Of a stretch of DNA of 64,000 bases, positions 23,735 through 36,600 are shown in pieces (positions within the stretch are counted from its first letter, which is position 1; each line of letters begins with the position of its first letter). Both the position numbers and the translations under genes were made by a program. Origin of the DNA: Cheilinus undulatus (Eukaryota; Chordata; Actinopteri; Labriformes; Labridae); the NCBI RefSeq assembly GCF_018320785.1, contig NC_054881.1, positions 43,004,424 through 43,068,423 on the forward strand, given 5' to 3'. The notes below the pieces were generated by a model, which saw only the letters and a program-made list of their open reading frames with translations, was not told the origin of the DNA and made no database searches.

Positions 23735-24345
23735 TTGCCCCGTTTATACGACAACGTTTTGCTTCGTTTTCCGTTTTCGTTTCCAAAAAGTTCCACGTTC
23801 AGACGGCAACATTTTCAAAACGATCTCTGTTCACGCGAGACTGCGGAAACACCAAAAACGATGTAGTATACATGCCAGGCCAGTAGATGGCGATGTGATT
23901 TTTGTGCCTGCACCAGATTCTGAGTCAGAATCTGGTGCAGGCACGAAGTACGTCTCCGCCAATCCAAGCGATGGTGAGGTAAATCAACACTTTGTTGGAC
24001 AAGTACAGTTAAGTTCAAAAGAGTGAGGAGCACGAACAGTACACTGGTGTCAGCCATCTTTGTTTTGGTCTTCCCATCCGTGCATGCGTTATAAGCCTAC
24101 TCGTGCATGGATATTTACTGCAGCTGCAGTGCGCATGTTCGTTTTCAGAAAGTGTCGTTCTCCCTGTTTACACGGAGACGGAGACGGGGGCATTTTGAAA
24201 AACTTCCACTCTGGAGCCCGTTTCCACGATGTTCCCTTTTCAGGCACCTGAACGCTGTTGCCGTGTAAACGGACAACCAAAACGCTACAAAGCTTTTGTG
24301 TTTTCACTCGAAAACGTTGTCGTTTTTGACAGAACACACCTGATG
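23735..24345. mobile_element. Inverted-repeat MITE 'GCCCCGTTTATACGACAACG'
   Basis: The left part (CCGTTTATACGACAACGTTTT) is echoed in inverted form at the right (CGAAAACGTTGTCG near 24,310-24,325, and GTTGCCGTGTAAACGGACA near 24,258-24,276). A further perfect inverted pair (TGCCTGCACCAGATTCTGA / TCAGAATCTGGTGCAGGCA) lies at about 23,907-23,944. It is a foldback-like non-autonomous element. The exact class and target duplication are not resolved. Confidence 0.6.
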
Positions 24346-25256
24346 TTTTACTAGGGGTGGGAATCACTAGTGGCCCCACAATACCATATTATCACCATAC
24401 AAGGGTCAGGATTCGATATGACTGCGGTTTTAAACATTTTGCTACACAGCGAGTATTGCAATACCATATACTGCGATCTACACCATTTTTCAACTGTTTA
24501 GCTGATTCAGCATTAGTCTTGCCCTCATGTTTGTCGTATTTCTGCAGTATTTTATTTTCATGCAGCACGTCTTGCTAACCTCGTGTGTCATGTCTCATTC
24601 ATGCCCTGTCTACATTCCTAAAGTCCTTCCTCTGGTGCCGCCATGTTTGTTGTTCTAACTTTCTCCTGCGCTATGACCGTCACCTCTGCAGACCTCACTG
24701 GACAAACAATGGATTTTATTTTTCATTTATCATAGACTTCAGCTTATGTTAGCAGTAAATTTGAAAAAAAAATCCATACTTGGTGAACGAGACCATACGA
24801 TAAATCACCAGATAAAATTTCATGATACTTTGATGAAGTGATTTTTTCTCCCAGTCCTTTGTTTTACTATAAAATGGCAAATATTTATCAATATCAGCTA
24901 AAATGAGTTTGGAAATATCAGCAAATCATCAAGAATGCAATATAAATATATTATAAACCACATCTGGTGTGTTTTTTTTTTTCAGGCTGTATTCCCCGGC
25001 TCTGTTCATCAGATAGCTCTAGGGCTGCTCGATTACTCTGATTGGTACTGGATCAGAATTACCAAACATAAATTACTGACTAGACTGAGGAACAGCAGCG
25101 ACTGAATCTGGTGCAGCCATGTTTTCTTTCTCTGTGTATGAATGATCAAAAATGCAGACTGCCCCTTTAAAAATAAACTAAACTGATACCGTTTATGGAT
25201 TCAACCATGAAACTAAATGGGTAAAAAACATTCGTATTTATGGTTATGATGAGTAA

Positions 25257-25707
25257 AGCTGTCGAGATTAATCACGTCCATCCCGGTTAACTATGATCCA
25301 CAGTTAGTACACTAATATTTTTAATCTCGATTAATCGCGTGCCTTATTTTCTGCATCCCTGCAGCAGCAGCGATGTAAAACTCCAGCTCTGCTCCAGAGT
25401 GGACGAGTCAGACGTCACCTGACCCCGGCGTTATCAGTTTTTACTCTTCAGGTGTTTCCTTTTCAGTCCGGGTTCCTTTCCTCGAGGTTAAGTTCACGTT
25501 AAAATCTTCAATCTGTCTATGAAGGCTCTGGACTGAAACAGGAAGTCAGTCACCTTTTTGTTTAAGACGGTACAAAAACCCAAAATAACACAAACACCAT
25601 TTAAAAAGCAAAGCAGTGAATTATAGGATGCGATTAAACAGTGCAATTAACCACGATTAACTACAGAAAGAGATTAATTATGATTCAAAATGTTGATCTT
25701 TTGACAG
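25257..25707. mobile_element. hAT-type MITE 'AAAGCTGTCGAGATTAATC'
   Basis: The left end AAAGCTGTCGAGATTAATC and the right end GATCTTTTGACAGCCTT are inverted relatives. Flanking 8-mers ATGATGAG and ATAATAAG differ at two positions, consistent with an old 8-bp duplication. A further right end of the same kind (ATTAATCTTGACAGCCCT) occurs at 26,503-26,519. Confidence 0.55.
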
Positions 25708-26084
25708 CCTTCATAATAAGTTTTTCAAAACGTTGAAAGGCCAGAATATCAAAAGTAGGGATGTGAATGGAGAACTGGTTCCAGTAGGTTCCATCAACAT
25801 CATTTACATTTAGTCTTTATAATTCTCTTATCCACGCCTGACCTCTACGTGCCCTGAAGAACACAAGAGGCAGTCAGCGAACAAGAACAGTGACATCGAG
25901 GAAGTAAACGTTCACAAAAACAAAAACACAAAAACAGGCTGAAGCGGTCGAAAGTGTGGCTCAGTTCTGAGGAGCTGACCAGAACAGAGCGACATGCAAC
26001 CTCTGTCCAACACGGACTTCATGCAAGTACGAGCCCCCGGCCCGTCCACAGTCCCCTCAAGTACCAGAGAATCCCAGAAAACGT

Positions 26085-26490
26085 GTGCTGAAACAAGCCG
26101 TTCTCAGATTTTCCCCTCATGATGTCATGTGGGGAGTTAGCCCCACCCCCAGGTTAAGTTGGCCCTCCCTGCCCAGAAGGAAGTTCCGCCCTCCTCCCCT
26201 GATTCCCCCTCAGCTGCCAGCTGAGAGGAGGATCAGGAGAGCCACACCCTTTAAGCCACATAAATTTCCTGAGAGGGGTGGAGTCAGGGGTGGAGTCAGA
26301 CAGCTCATTAACATTTAAAGCCACAGACACAGAAACAGCTGGTTCTGAGCAGGGCTGGAACAGAGGAGTTTAGACAAGCAGACATCAATACTGGAGTGTT
26401 TTTACAGCTACAAACTTCACAGGCATGTTTCAGGACCTCTGAGACTGATATAAACCTGTCCTAAAAGGGTAAAATACGTGACCTTTAACT
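26085..26490. repeat. Interspersed repeat, copy 2 (inverted relative of 1.7-2.1 kb)
   Basis: Reverse-complement counterpart of the 1,726-2,168 repeat. The alignment runs through TGATGTCATGTGGGGAGTTAG, the CAGCTGAGAGGAGGATCAGG block and GACCTCTGAGACTGATATAA, ending at GTAAAATACGTGACC. The two copies form a large inverted pair about 24 kb apart, spanning nearly all of SCAI. Confidence 0.6.
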
Positions 26491-27428
26491 GCAATTAACT
26501 CGATTAATCTTGACAGCCCTCATTTATTTTAAGGTTTGACGTGTTAAAGAAAATGTGTTGTTTTCTAATTAAAGTTCAGGGAGTGAAGATCCAGAGAGCA
26601 GTTGGTTTTAACGGAGACGTTTATAACTAAAGAGTTTTTTTGTAGATTTTCGTACGTTCTCCTCTGTGACCCTGGATGTTTATCAGAGTTAGAGTTCTTG
26701 TCATCGACTCTCACTGAAGGTGGCAGACGTCTCTAGAGAAAGAGACTCAATAAAGTAGAGTTAACAGTGGTTTAAAATTCACAGGAAGGAATCGATATGG
26801 AAATCAATAACTGAATGCAGGATCAATAATGGCATGGATATCACTAAAAATGCATCTATTCCCATGGCATGTGGAAGAGCAACCACTGAATCCAGATGAT
26901 CTGGCTTCATGATCATGTGAGGCCAGAATTAGGGGTTGAAATTTAAACTCCATTCATTTCCAGCACAGGTGGGTGAAGCAGATATGACCATTAAAGAGAC
27001 TGGACAGCAGATAAACATCAGCTGGTTCCTGCTGTGTGAAACTAAACCAGAGGATCAGAGCAGACCCACGTTTAGACAATAAGCAGGACTGATCAGCTGA
27101 TTATTATCATCACAAACAATCCTCCCTGACTCCAGGTACTATTGTCCTGTCAGACCGGTGAGAGTACAGTTTCATTCTCACTAGATTCACTCTAAGGTTC
27201 ATCATTCTGGTGTAAAATGTTTTGGTGTCTCTCTAAATTACCTGAGCTCTCTCTAACGTAGCGGCATTCAGCTGGAGTACCCAGCAGAGATTTCGGTCCC
27301 TACCGCCCAGCCCTCTCCTCTCTCCCCACCGTGGGCTGACTCCACCGAGGACAGCTCCATCATTAAAGAGCCGTTAAGAAGGAGATCATGAACGCCACAG
27401 ACAGCCTGTCGCCCCGGGTTTCTCTTAC

Positions 27429-27720
27429 CTCTTTAGCCAGCCGGCTAACGTTAATGAACACGGACGCTTCTCAGAGTAAAACCCGCGACGAGCTGTGAAG
27501 GTGGAGCGGCTCCGATGGCATCTCCGACCGCGGATGAACGACCCAGAGCCGGGCAGAGAGCACCGAGAGCCCCGCGGAGAGGAGCGAGCGGCTGTCCGTG
27601 AGCTGGAGCTCCAATCCTCCTCTGGATGTGATGAAAGGCTGTTTGTCCTGTGACAGAAGAGGAGACAGCAGGAGGAGACCGCCGCTGGCTACCAGCCACT
27701 ACAACTGGCTAGCTACTTCC
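27429..27720 (-). promoter_or_regulatory. scai: SCAI non-coding first exon and promoter region
   Basis: A consensus donor (complement reads CTAAAGAG then GTAAGAGAA) lies at 27,428/27,429. Upstream on the minus strand the DNA becomes CpG-rich, unlike its surroundings. An ETS-type core (complement CCCGGAAGT) lies at 27,715-27,723. The matching acceptor is at 21,225/21,224, where an 18-nt leader precedes the SCAI ATG. This fits a non-coding exon 1 and a TATA-less CpG promoter. The transcription start and the exon's outer edge are inferred and could shift by a few hundred bases. Confidence 0.6.
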
Positions 27721-28320
27721 GGGTTAACGCTTCAAAATAAAAGCCTCGTCATTCAGCGGATCCCACGGACCCCCATGTAGACTCAGCTAATGTAAAAATT
27801 AGTGCATAAAACTCTATTGACGTTTACTAAAATTCATTTTAATGAATGACCTCTTAAATTATACATTTATAAATGGTTTTATAATTTCTCTTAATCAACA
27901 GTTAACAAATATATGTTTTTGAGTTTCCTTTCTAAAAATGAATTTATTGTATTTAATATCTTGTTTAGAAAGTGTTATTACTTTAAAATGTAAATATCTA
28001 GCAGGGAAAATTAACACAAAGATTATAATATGCAGCGATTATTTAGAAAAATCTCAAATGTTCTTGTCACAGCTTTTTCTTCAACCCTCTCAGCCTCAGC
28101 ATTAAATTACAGGACAAAACAAACAGCTGTGAAAACACATCAGTACAAACGTTTGGAAGCTCACTTAAAGCAGAAGAAAAAACTAGAATTAAAGAAGCTT
28201 TTAGTTGTTAGTCAAGTCAAAATGATGACATTAAAAGTCAAAAATATGGGGGAAAAATTCAGAACGACTTCATAAAAACCGTTCTTAGAAAAAAAGTCAA
28301 ATATGAGAGAGAAGTAAAAA

Positions 28321-28680
28321 TGTATTTATTTAACCTTTATTATACCAGGATAGTCCCACCAAGATCAAAAATCTCTTTTTAAAGAATGGCAGCCATAGTT
28401 TCAAAATCAAACACATTTAAACTCACACAGTTCATGATCAACAACAGGTAGAGTGATAATAAACCATCAGCTAAAACACAGATATACACACAGTTCATGA
28501 TAAACAACAGGTAGAGTGATAATAAACCATCAGCTAAAACACAGATATACACACAGTTCATGATCAACAACAGGTAGAGTGATAATAAACCATCAGCTAA
28601 AACACAGATATACACACAGTTCGTGATCAACAACAGGTAGAGTGATAATAAACCATCAGCTAAAACAGAGACAGTTTGTT
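28321..28680. repeat. 63-bp tandem repeat (4 units)
   Basis: Units start CAGTTCATGATCAACAACAG at 28,428, 28,491, 28,554 and 28,617 with only a few substitutions. The 63-bp period is a multiple of three, so a repetitive minus-strand open frame results; I do not regard it as a gene. The preceding TTTATTTAACCTTTATTATACC (28,322-28,343) resembles a common fish interspersed repeat. Confidence 0.9.
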
Positions 28681-28809
28681 CCAAGAGTTTCCACTAAAGA
28701 TTTAAAAACATCCAGAGACTTCAGGTTCTGCAGTTTAAACTCAGTCTGCAGATTATTCCATGCAAAAGGAGCAGAGAACCTAAAAGCCTTCTGTCCCAGC
28801 TCACAAAAT

Positions 28810-29465
28810 CATGAAAAATACTCAAAAGTATGAGACTAAAAGTGATAATAATGGGGTAGAAAGTCATGATTACTTTACTAAAAGTCAAAATTATGAGAAA
28901 TAAGTCAGGAGTATGAGACAAAAGTCATTATTATGAGGAAAAAGTCAAAAATATTAGATTAAAAGGCAAAATAATGGGTTAAAAAGTCATAATTACAGGA
29001 CAAAATGATGGTAAATAAGTCAGGGGTATGAGACAAAAGTCAATATTATGTGCAAGAAGTTAAAATTATGACATTAAAAGTGATAATAATGGGTTAAAAG
29101 TCATGATTACTTTACTAAAAGTCAAAATGATGATAAATGAGTCAGGGGTATGAGACAAAACTCAATATTATGAGCAAAAAGTCAAAATTATGAGGAAAGT
29201 CATCAATACTTTATAAAAAAGTCAAAATATAAAAAATCTTTTAGATAAAATTATAAATATTAAATGAAAACACCAAATCACAAGATAAAGTCATAACAAT
29301 GAGACTGAGTCAAAAATACAAGATAAGAAGTCAATAAAACAAAATAGTCATCAAAGGAAAAACCAAAAATCAGGAAATAAGTGAAAATAGTGGGACAAAA
29401 AATCAAAACTACAGTAAAAAGTCAATGAGATAAAAGTCAAGATTATTAGATTTAAAATTTTAAAT
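28810..29465. repeat. Degenerate AAAGTCAAAATTATGAG-type array
   Basis: AT-rich tandem copies of AAAAGTCAAAATTATGAGA-like units with strong divergence. It is the same motif that fills the CAGGGGTGTCAAACTC hAT elements at 18.9, 34.7 and 44.2 kb, but no hAT ends are seen here. It lies between SCAI and PPP6C. Confidence 0.7.
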
Positions 29466-29966
29466 TATAAGAAGTATTTTTTGAGATTTAAAGTCATATT
29501 TGATTTATCTTGTAGCTACCACTAAGTTTCTCATTTCAATTTGTGAGTAATCATAGAACTTTGTTTTCATCTTTTGCCTTTTAAGTGGCATAAATGGGCT
29601 TCCATACAAACAGAGATGCATGCTTACGTTTTCTTCAGCGTAGAAATGTGGGTCATTTCATGAAGAACTGCCTGGATATCTTCAGCAGCGCTGTTTTGTT
29701 GAGGAAGAGACAGATGGAAAACCTGTGAAGGTCTTCTGTTTATCATCCCCTCCTCTTCCAAGCACACTCATGACTTACTGGATGCTTTGGGACACTTTTG
29801 GGTCTCAACCCGCCAGTTGAAAACCACAGATTTAGGAGACAGGGGTGCTGAGGGTATGAGACCTTTAAATGTAGTCAGAGTCTCAGAGAATACAGGACGA
29901 AGCCTCGATGTCAGTCTTTGTGTCTGAACCTCAGTGACTACAGCTCAAAGAAGGATTCATGAATGT

Positions 29967-30653
29967 TTTATTGAAATTACAAAACAGAGGAACCTCAGAT
30001 AGAACAATTCTCTGATACAAATACAACTGAGCCAAGTAATTCAAATAAAAATGCACTAATATTGTAAAAGTGTGTCTACAGTTCAGTGATATTGCTTCTT
30101 CAACAGCATCAGTTCATCACAATATGGAACCAGAGAAAGAAGCCAGTTTAAGACCGGCATCCGTCATAAAAATACATCATGTCAGCAGAAAAAGAAGACA
30201 CTTTTAAAAACAATAAATTAGGAATGAGGTGTAAAAATCAATGAAACCAGCAGTTAAGGCAGAGAGCTGTAGGATGGCTCAGCAGCTGTTTGTCCCAGGA
30301 GAAGTCATCAAAAGGCAACCATGAGCTTTAACTGCTACCATAAAACTAAAGGAAATGTACATCAGTCTATCTTTGTGTGGATTATCGCCCAGCTACCACC
30401 AGAATTAAAGTTTTTCCCTCACGGGGATACATAACATCAAAATGCAACGTGTTCCTTTTGATAAAATATGAAGACAGATTTAAGAATCTTTTTCTTAACG
30501 GGGGAGGAAGAGCAGTTTTTAATCATGACAGAACAAATATAGTGGAGGAAACCGTTTGTCACCTGGATGGGACGTCCTCCCATAAATCTATTAAAATATG
30601 TTGCATATAAATAACTCTGAGACCTCCAGAGGAGAAAGAGAGCCGTCTGGTTC
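29967..30653 (-). other. ppp6c: PPP6C 3' untranslated region with candidate poly(A) signal
   Basis: Downstream of the PPP6C stop codon the minus strand has no further gene-like sequence. A canonical AATAAA (complement of tttatt) occurs at 29,972-29,967 and would end the transcript near 29,950, giving a 3' UTR of about 0.7 kb. This is inferred from position and signal only; other AATAAA matches further downstream could be used. Confidence 0.45.
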
Positions 30654-33600
30654 TTAGAGGAAGTAAGGCGTGGTCGTTCTCGGAGGTATGACGCGCTCAG
30701 AGTCAGGGACGGCTCGAAACAGCTTTGGCTCTCGTCTGTTGACGTCCTTGAAGACCATGATGGACGCGATGTTCCCGCAGCGGTAGCAGTAGTTTGGCGC
30801 CGACCACACGGTCACCAGCTTCTCGTCGAACATGAACTTGTAGCCTTCGTGGACGAGCTGGTGGGCGCGGCAGATGAGCTTCAGGTTGTTGATGTGGACG
30901 AACTGAAACACAGGAAGAGCGTTACTGACACCAAAGAGTCAGACGGGTAACCACAGATGGATGATGGTGCTTTCAGCAGTAAATACTGATCATCTATGAG
31001 AGAGATCAGCTGGTACCAACAAAGACCATATTCTGTTTTATTATAGCAGCTGGTCTAGGGCTGGGTATGAGACTCTGAGTGTTCCAGCTGTGATGTATAA
31101 CATTTCATCACCTGTGCACTGCACATGTGCTGCTTTAGGCTGCAAAACTTGAAATGACTGTGAAATCCCATTTCTATCCAATACTTCCCATCTGTGAGTA
31201 AAACTGGCCAATAACCAGCATATTCTGAGTTCTGTTACGGCAGAAACTTCAGCTAAATTTACCTCCAAACAACAGAATTTAACTGAGTTTCTAATCAAAA
31301 CTACATTTTCTTCCCATTTCACTACATCTTGATGATATTTTATTTAATGGCTGACCTGCACTGATTCACATCACTGATATGTTTATTATTTATGGACAGT
31401 TCAGTTAGCAGATATAATAACAGCCACAGACACCTGAGTATTAACTAGGGCTCAACCATTTGGGAAAATAATCTAATTGCGCTATTTTTCCCCAATGTTG
31501 CGATTTTATATGCGATTATTTCTTAAGTTCCTCATCTTATGTATTTTCCAACAAACACAAGCAATCATTTTTTCTATATTACTACCAAAACAATATTAGA
31601 CTAAATTAGGCTAAAGTATTTTGAAAAAAATATGTAATCGTGTTGCAAATTGGATATGAATTGTTGCATTGAAGGGAATGAACATTTTTTATGTCATTCT
31701 CATATATAATAAGAAAAATGTACAAAAATAAAGCATGATATGTAATGCATAATATCTCTGCTGCAAAAAAGAAAGTTTTAAAGGTGGTATTTTGACACAA
31801 ATTTCAGGTTTAAAAAATACTGCAACTTCTGCAATTTGAAAATTGCAGCAGGCCATATTGCGATGTAATTTTGGATTAATTGCCCGGCCCTAGTATTAAC
31901 CACGGGTGATCAGTTTTGGTGACTAGACGCAGTAATTCAGATCAGCTGGTCACTGGTTATGAAAATCAGCCGATAATGACGGGTTCTAGGTCGACCATGG
32001 CATCTAGACGTAATTATCCAAGCTTCTCTTACCTCATTAGTAACCTTGGAGCCAAACAGCCATCCCGCTCCTCGGGGGCTGATGGCCCAGGTGTCTACAT
32101 CCTCAGGATCAGACCAGACCAGATCACAGAAGGCCCCTTTGTGAGGAATCTCCTGGTTTCGCTCAATGGTGCGGATCTGATCCAAAGTCTTGATGTCGGG
32201 GGAAAGTCCACCATGAACACAAAGAACCTGCTCATCTATCAACTGAGACATGCAAAAAGAACGCATCTTTATCAGATCATTCATTTAAAAACTGTGAGTG
32301 TAAATGAACATTTTTAACTACTAGAGGTCAGAAGAACACTAAAACAGAGGTTCATAGTGTTAGGAATAAAGGCAGCAGACTTACAGCAGCCACAGTCAGC
32401 ATGTCAAACACCTTGGTGCAGTATCGCCAGGCATTGGCGTTTCCATATTTTGTTTGGCACTCATCTGAAAAAAGCAGAACATGCGTAGCAGTCAGGTTTA
32501 CAGCTGTAGAAAATTTAACATTTTCATTCATGAAGTAGTTCGGGAAACAACAAACACATACCATAAAAGCCGTACACCTGTGTTATCTGTCTGCTTTCGT
32601 GGTTTCCACGTAGAAGCGTGATACGATCGGGCCACTTTGCCTTTAAAGCGAGCAGGTGAGTAAAAGTCTCCAAACTATAATACCCCCGGTCTACAAAGTC
32701 TCCCTAAAAGGAGGGAAAGGATACGAGAACCCATTTAATCAACGTTAAAACCATTTAAAACAACAGGAGAAAGGAAAAGTGGCTCTTTATTTACAGGATT
32801 TAAGAGGAATCTCCTCATAGAAACAGCTCCAGATAAACACAAGATTCACTGACTTACCATGAAAATGTAATTTGTGTCTGGGACCTGACCTCCAGTCCTG
32901 AAGAGCTCACAAAGATCATAAAACTAGACAGGGACATCAGAAAGGAATGTTTTATTCAAAGCAGAAACAGATTGTTAAAAGTATTCACAGTCTAAGCTTT
33001 AACCCTTGTGCCCTCCTCGGGCATTTTTGGCCATTTATTGCAACCTTTTTTAAAAACTTGTGATCATTTTGTCAGTTTTACAGCTTGTGGCATGAATTTT
33101 TACAGGAAATTTTCTTTCTAGTTAAATTTTTGAAATCCAACATGTTTTACTCTTAAATGTCATTCATCCTCTCTCAATGATTTTACTACCCTCTGGACAC
33201 CTTCGAGGCCAGAAATGTGCACATAAAAAAACACTGCCATTAAATCAACATACATCAATATTTTTCTCTACCTTTTTTTTATAAATCTCTTTAACAACTT
33301 CAGACCTGCTCAAAACTACCAAACATTCAATTATTTTCAAGATTTTAACCCTTTAAATGCATGTTTGATTATTTGAAATACATCATTTTTTTTCTGCAAA
33401 AAAACACAAAACGTGAATTATTTTCTATAAAATTAATAGTAGAACGATGGGGCTTTGGTGCTGGTGAGAGTCTTGGATGGGTCAAAGATTAGCAACAAAA
33501 CTGATTTGATTGCACTTGGATTTTTTTAATGTTGTGCCAGAAATACCCTCTTTACACCTTTGAGGCAGTTTTGAGCAGACTCTCATCAGAAGGTGTAAAG

Positions 33601-36600
33601 AGGGTGCCTAAGTTACAGCTGGCTTAAAATCTTGAAAATAATTGAATGTTTGATAGTTTTGAGCAGGTCTGAAGTTGTTAAAGAGATTTATGGTTTTCCA
33701 CTGACAGCGATCATTTTGTAGATGAAACCACTCATGTAGTCCAGAATTTTAGTGCACAAACGCCATCTTTATCTGCTCTCACAGCTCTCAGCTGAATGAA
33801 GGTACACTTCTGGAGCAGCACCATGCTCGCCGGTGTTGCTTCTCCATCACTGAACAATCAAAATGCAGAAGGAGCAGAACTTCTGATATCAGCTACGTAA
33901 AAAACAACTGTCACCTGATACATCAGACTGTTTCACCCCTGCATGAGACGGGATAAAGATCACATCAACCTGGACAACACCCCACAGACAGGCGATAGGA
34001 CCACTGTTTGTCACACTCATTAACGGCCCAGAGATGTTGTCCAGTTCTGATCAAACGGAAGCATCAGTGCTGATCAGTCTCTTCAACTAACCCACACCTT
34101 TAGCTCCGCCTCTTTCTCCTGAGATTATGCTGATTGGTCCGGTCATTCTCTGACTAGGAGCACGCCAGAATCAGCTTGAAGCTCTTTTAAGGAGGATCTC
34201 CCTGATTAGACAATCCATCGACTTTGAGAGGTTACAACAGCGGCGGAGAGGCTGATCTGATGGGACTTTTTGAGGCTCTACAGCTGCTGCTAATGCCAGA
34301 ACAAGATTCTTTTACACTGTTTTCATGTTAATTTTCCATGAATTAAAGAAAAAAATAGGCACTCAGAGCTTTAACCTAAAACTTGTAGCTCCTACAGGGA
34401 AGCAGATGTCTGTTTTCATAATTCAACGACAATAAGCACCAGTGGGACGTGCTCAGAGGTGGAGGTGGAGGACAACCTGCACAGAAGTACCGTCTAGGGA
34501 CACAGGCCTAAAAACCCTGAACAAAAATCTCATTTGCATTTGAAATATACTGCTATGAATTTTTTAAAGCATTAAAACTTCATTGATCCATTGGCTGGTT
34601 ACAACTGGCTCTGATTGGTTTAGGAAAATTAAAGACATACTACAGTAATTTATCATCTTTGCTCTGTCTTAATGAATCTACACTGCACATGCTCTTTAGG
34701 ACAGGGGTGTCAAACTCAGTCCCAGCAGGGGCCGGATTCTGGATTTAGGTCTAACCTGAGGGCCGAACAGGGTCAACATTTAACCATAACTGTCAACCTC
34801 ATTTTAACCTGTAATAAAATATGAAAAAAAAAAAGACTTAGCACTGATCATTAATCATTTTGAAATTCAAAAAAGCAAGAATGATAAGTTTAAAGGCTCA
34901 AATCTGAGATAAAAATTCAAATGTATTAGTTCAAAAGATCAGAACATGATATTAAAAAGAGAAAAATAATGTTTTTAAAGAGCAAATATATCAGGAGAAA
35001 GTTGAAATAACAAGTTTGAAAGGTCCAAATATGACTTAAAGTTTGAGTCTGTCTAAAAAGCCAAAATTAGGAGTTGAAAATGCCATAATATGGGCTAGAA
35101 TTTAATATGATGACTTAAAAGTTGAAAAATATGGCTTGGATTTAAAATTGGGAGTTTAAAAAGGCAAAATATGATGAAAAAAGTACAAATTATTCATTCA
35201 AAATGTCAAAATATGAGAGAAAAAATTGAAATCATGTTTTAAAAAGTCAAAATATGGGATTAAAAAGCCAAAGTAAGGAGTTAAAAAGGTCAAAATATGA
35301 CTTAAAATTTAGAACTGGGAATCTAAAAGATAAAAATGTGATATATATAAAGTTCAACTTATGAGCTGAAAAGGTCAAGATATGAAATGAAAAGTCAAAA
35401 TCATAAGTTTGAGTCGTAATCTTCAGATGCAAAATTGTAAATATGTAATAAAAACACAAATTAATTCCATTCCCCACATTCTTGACTTTTTATTAAATTT
35501 TTCTTCCTCTACTTTTTCACATTTTTATGGCTGAACAAAGATATCTTAAATAATCAAGTTAAAGTTTACATTTTTTTACTGAGGAAATCTGAAAACCTCA
35601 TACTGGTGGGCCAGTTAGAATATATGATAGGATCTTGCAGGCTGGATATAATCTTTCCACTGGCCGGATTTGGCCCCCGGGCCTCGAGTTTGACACCCCT
35701 ACTTTAGGATAACACTGTCAGACACAGGTTTAACCCAAAAAGTTCCTGAAACAGTGTACAGTTCAAAAACTGCTCTAGGGAAAAGACCGATTATGGAAGA
35801 ACATGAGGTAAGATTACTGAGACGTACCTGACCATGAATATCTCCACACACAGTAACAGGAGTTGAAACCGGTTGAACGTTTGATTCTTCCAGCAGTAAA
35901 TCACAAACATAATCACACAGTCTCTGAAAAAGATTCACACATGATAACAGTTAGTTATCTCAGGTACAGCCATAAAAATCCACTATAAAAGACAAAAAGA
36001 AAAAAAATCACTGGTCAACCATTATAACAGTCTCTGTGTGAGCAGGGGGAAGTTCTGGTAAAGTTCTGGTTTGTGTTGCTGAAGTCAGTGAGTGACAAAC
36101 AGAGCTTAAACTATTAGCCGGAGGGAATCCCAACAAAATCGGTTGCTTTTCTCTCTGTGGCTGATTTGTACATCCCTGGGGCATTTTTTAACCATGAAAG
36201 GACTTTTCACGGAAAAGGAAGTCATGACTGGCTTCCCTATATTTTGGAGTATCTATAGTACCTACAGTAGAGCCCGACCGATATGGGATTTTTGGGGAAG
36301 GTGCCGATACCGATACTGGGGGCTAAAAAAAGCAGATAACCTATATATCGGCCGTGGCTGTGTATGGGTCTTCCACACGCTACTGAGGCTCCTGTTCGTT
36401 AAATGAATAAATTGTTAAATTGTCAATATGTCTTGTTTCTTCAAACTTCAATCATCCAAACACCAAACAAGAGTCACTGGCAGAATCAGCTGTTTGGCAC
36501 TGGCAGAGAAGACGTGGCACATTTTTCATGCGTGCAACCCACATACTCAGCTCTGCTGCTCATCCCACAAATGCATGATCCTTACAAATGTGGCATCATT

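Noticed and set aside
28379..28684. 101-codon minus-strand frame with repeated ADGLLSLYLLLIMNCVYICV
   Set aside because: It follows from a 63-bp tandem repeat whose period is a multiple of three. Nothing supports translation, although the hydrophobic repeats mimic membrane segments.
31937..32284. Plus-strand 133-codon frame at 31,916-32,317
   Set aside because: It is the antisense shadow of PPP6C exon 6, whose minus-strand frame matches the phosphatase exactly.
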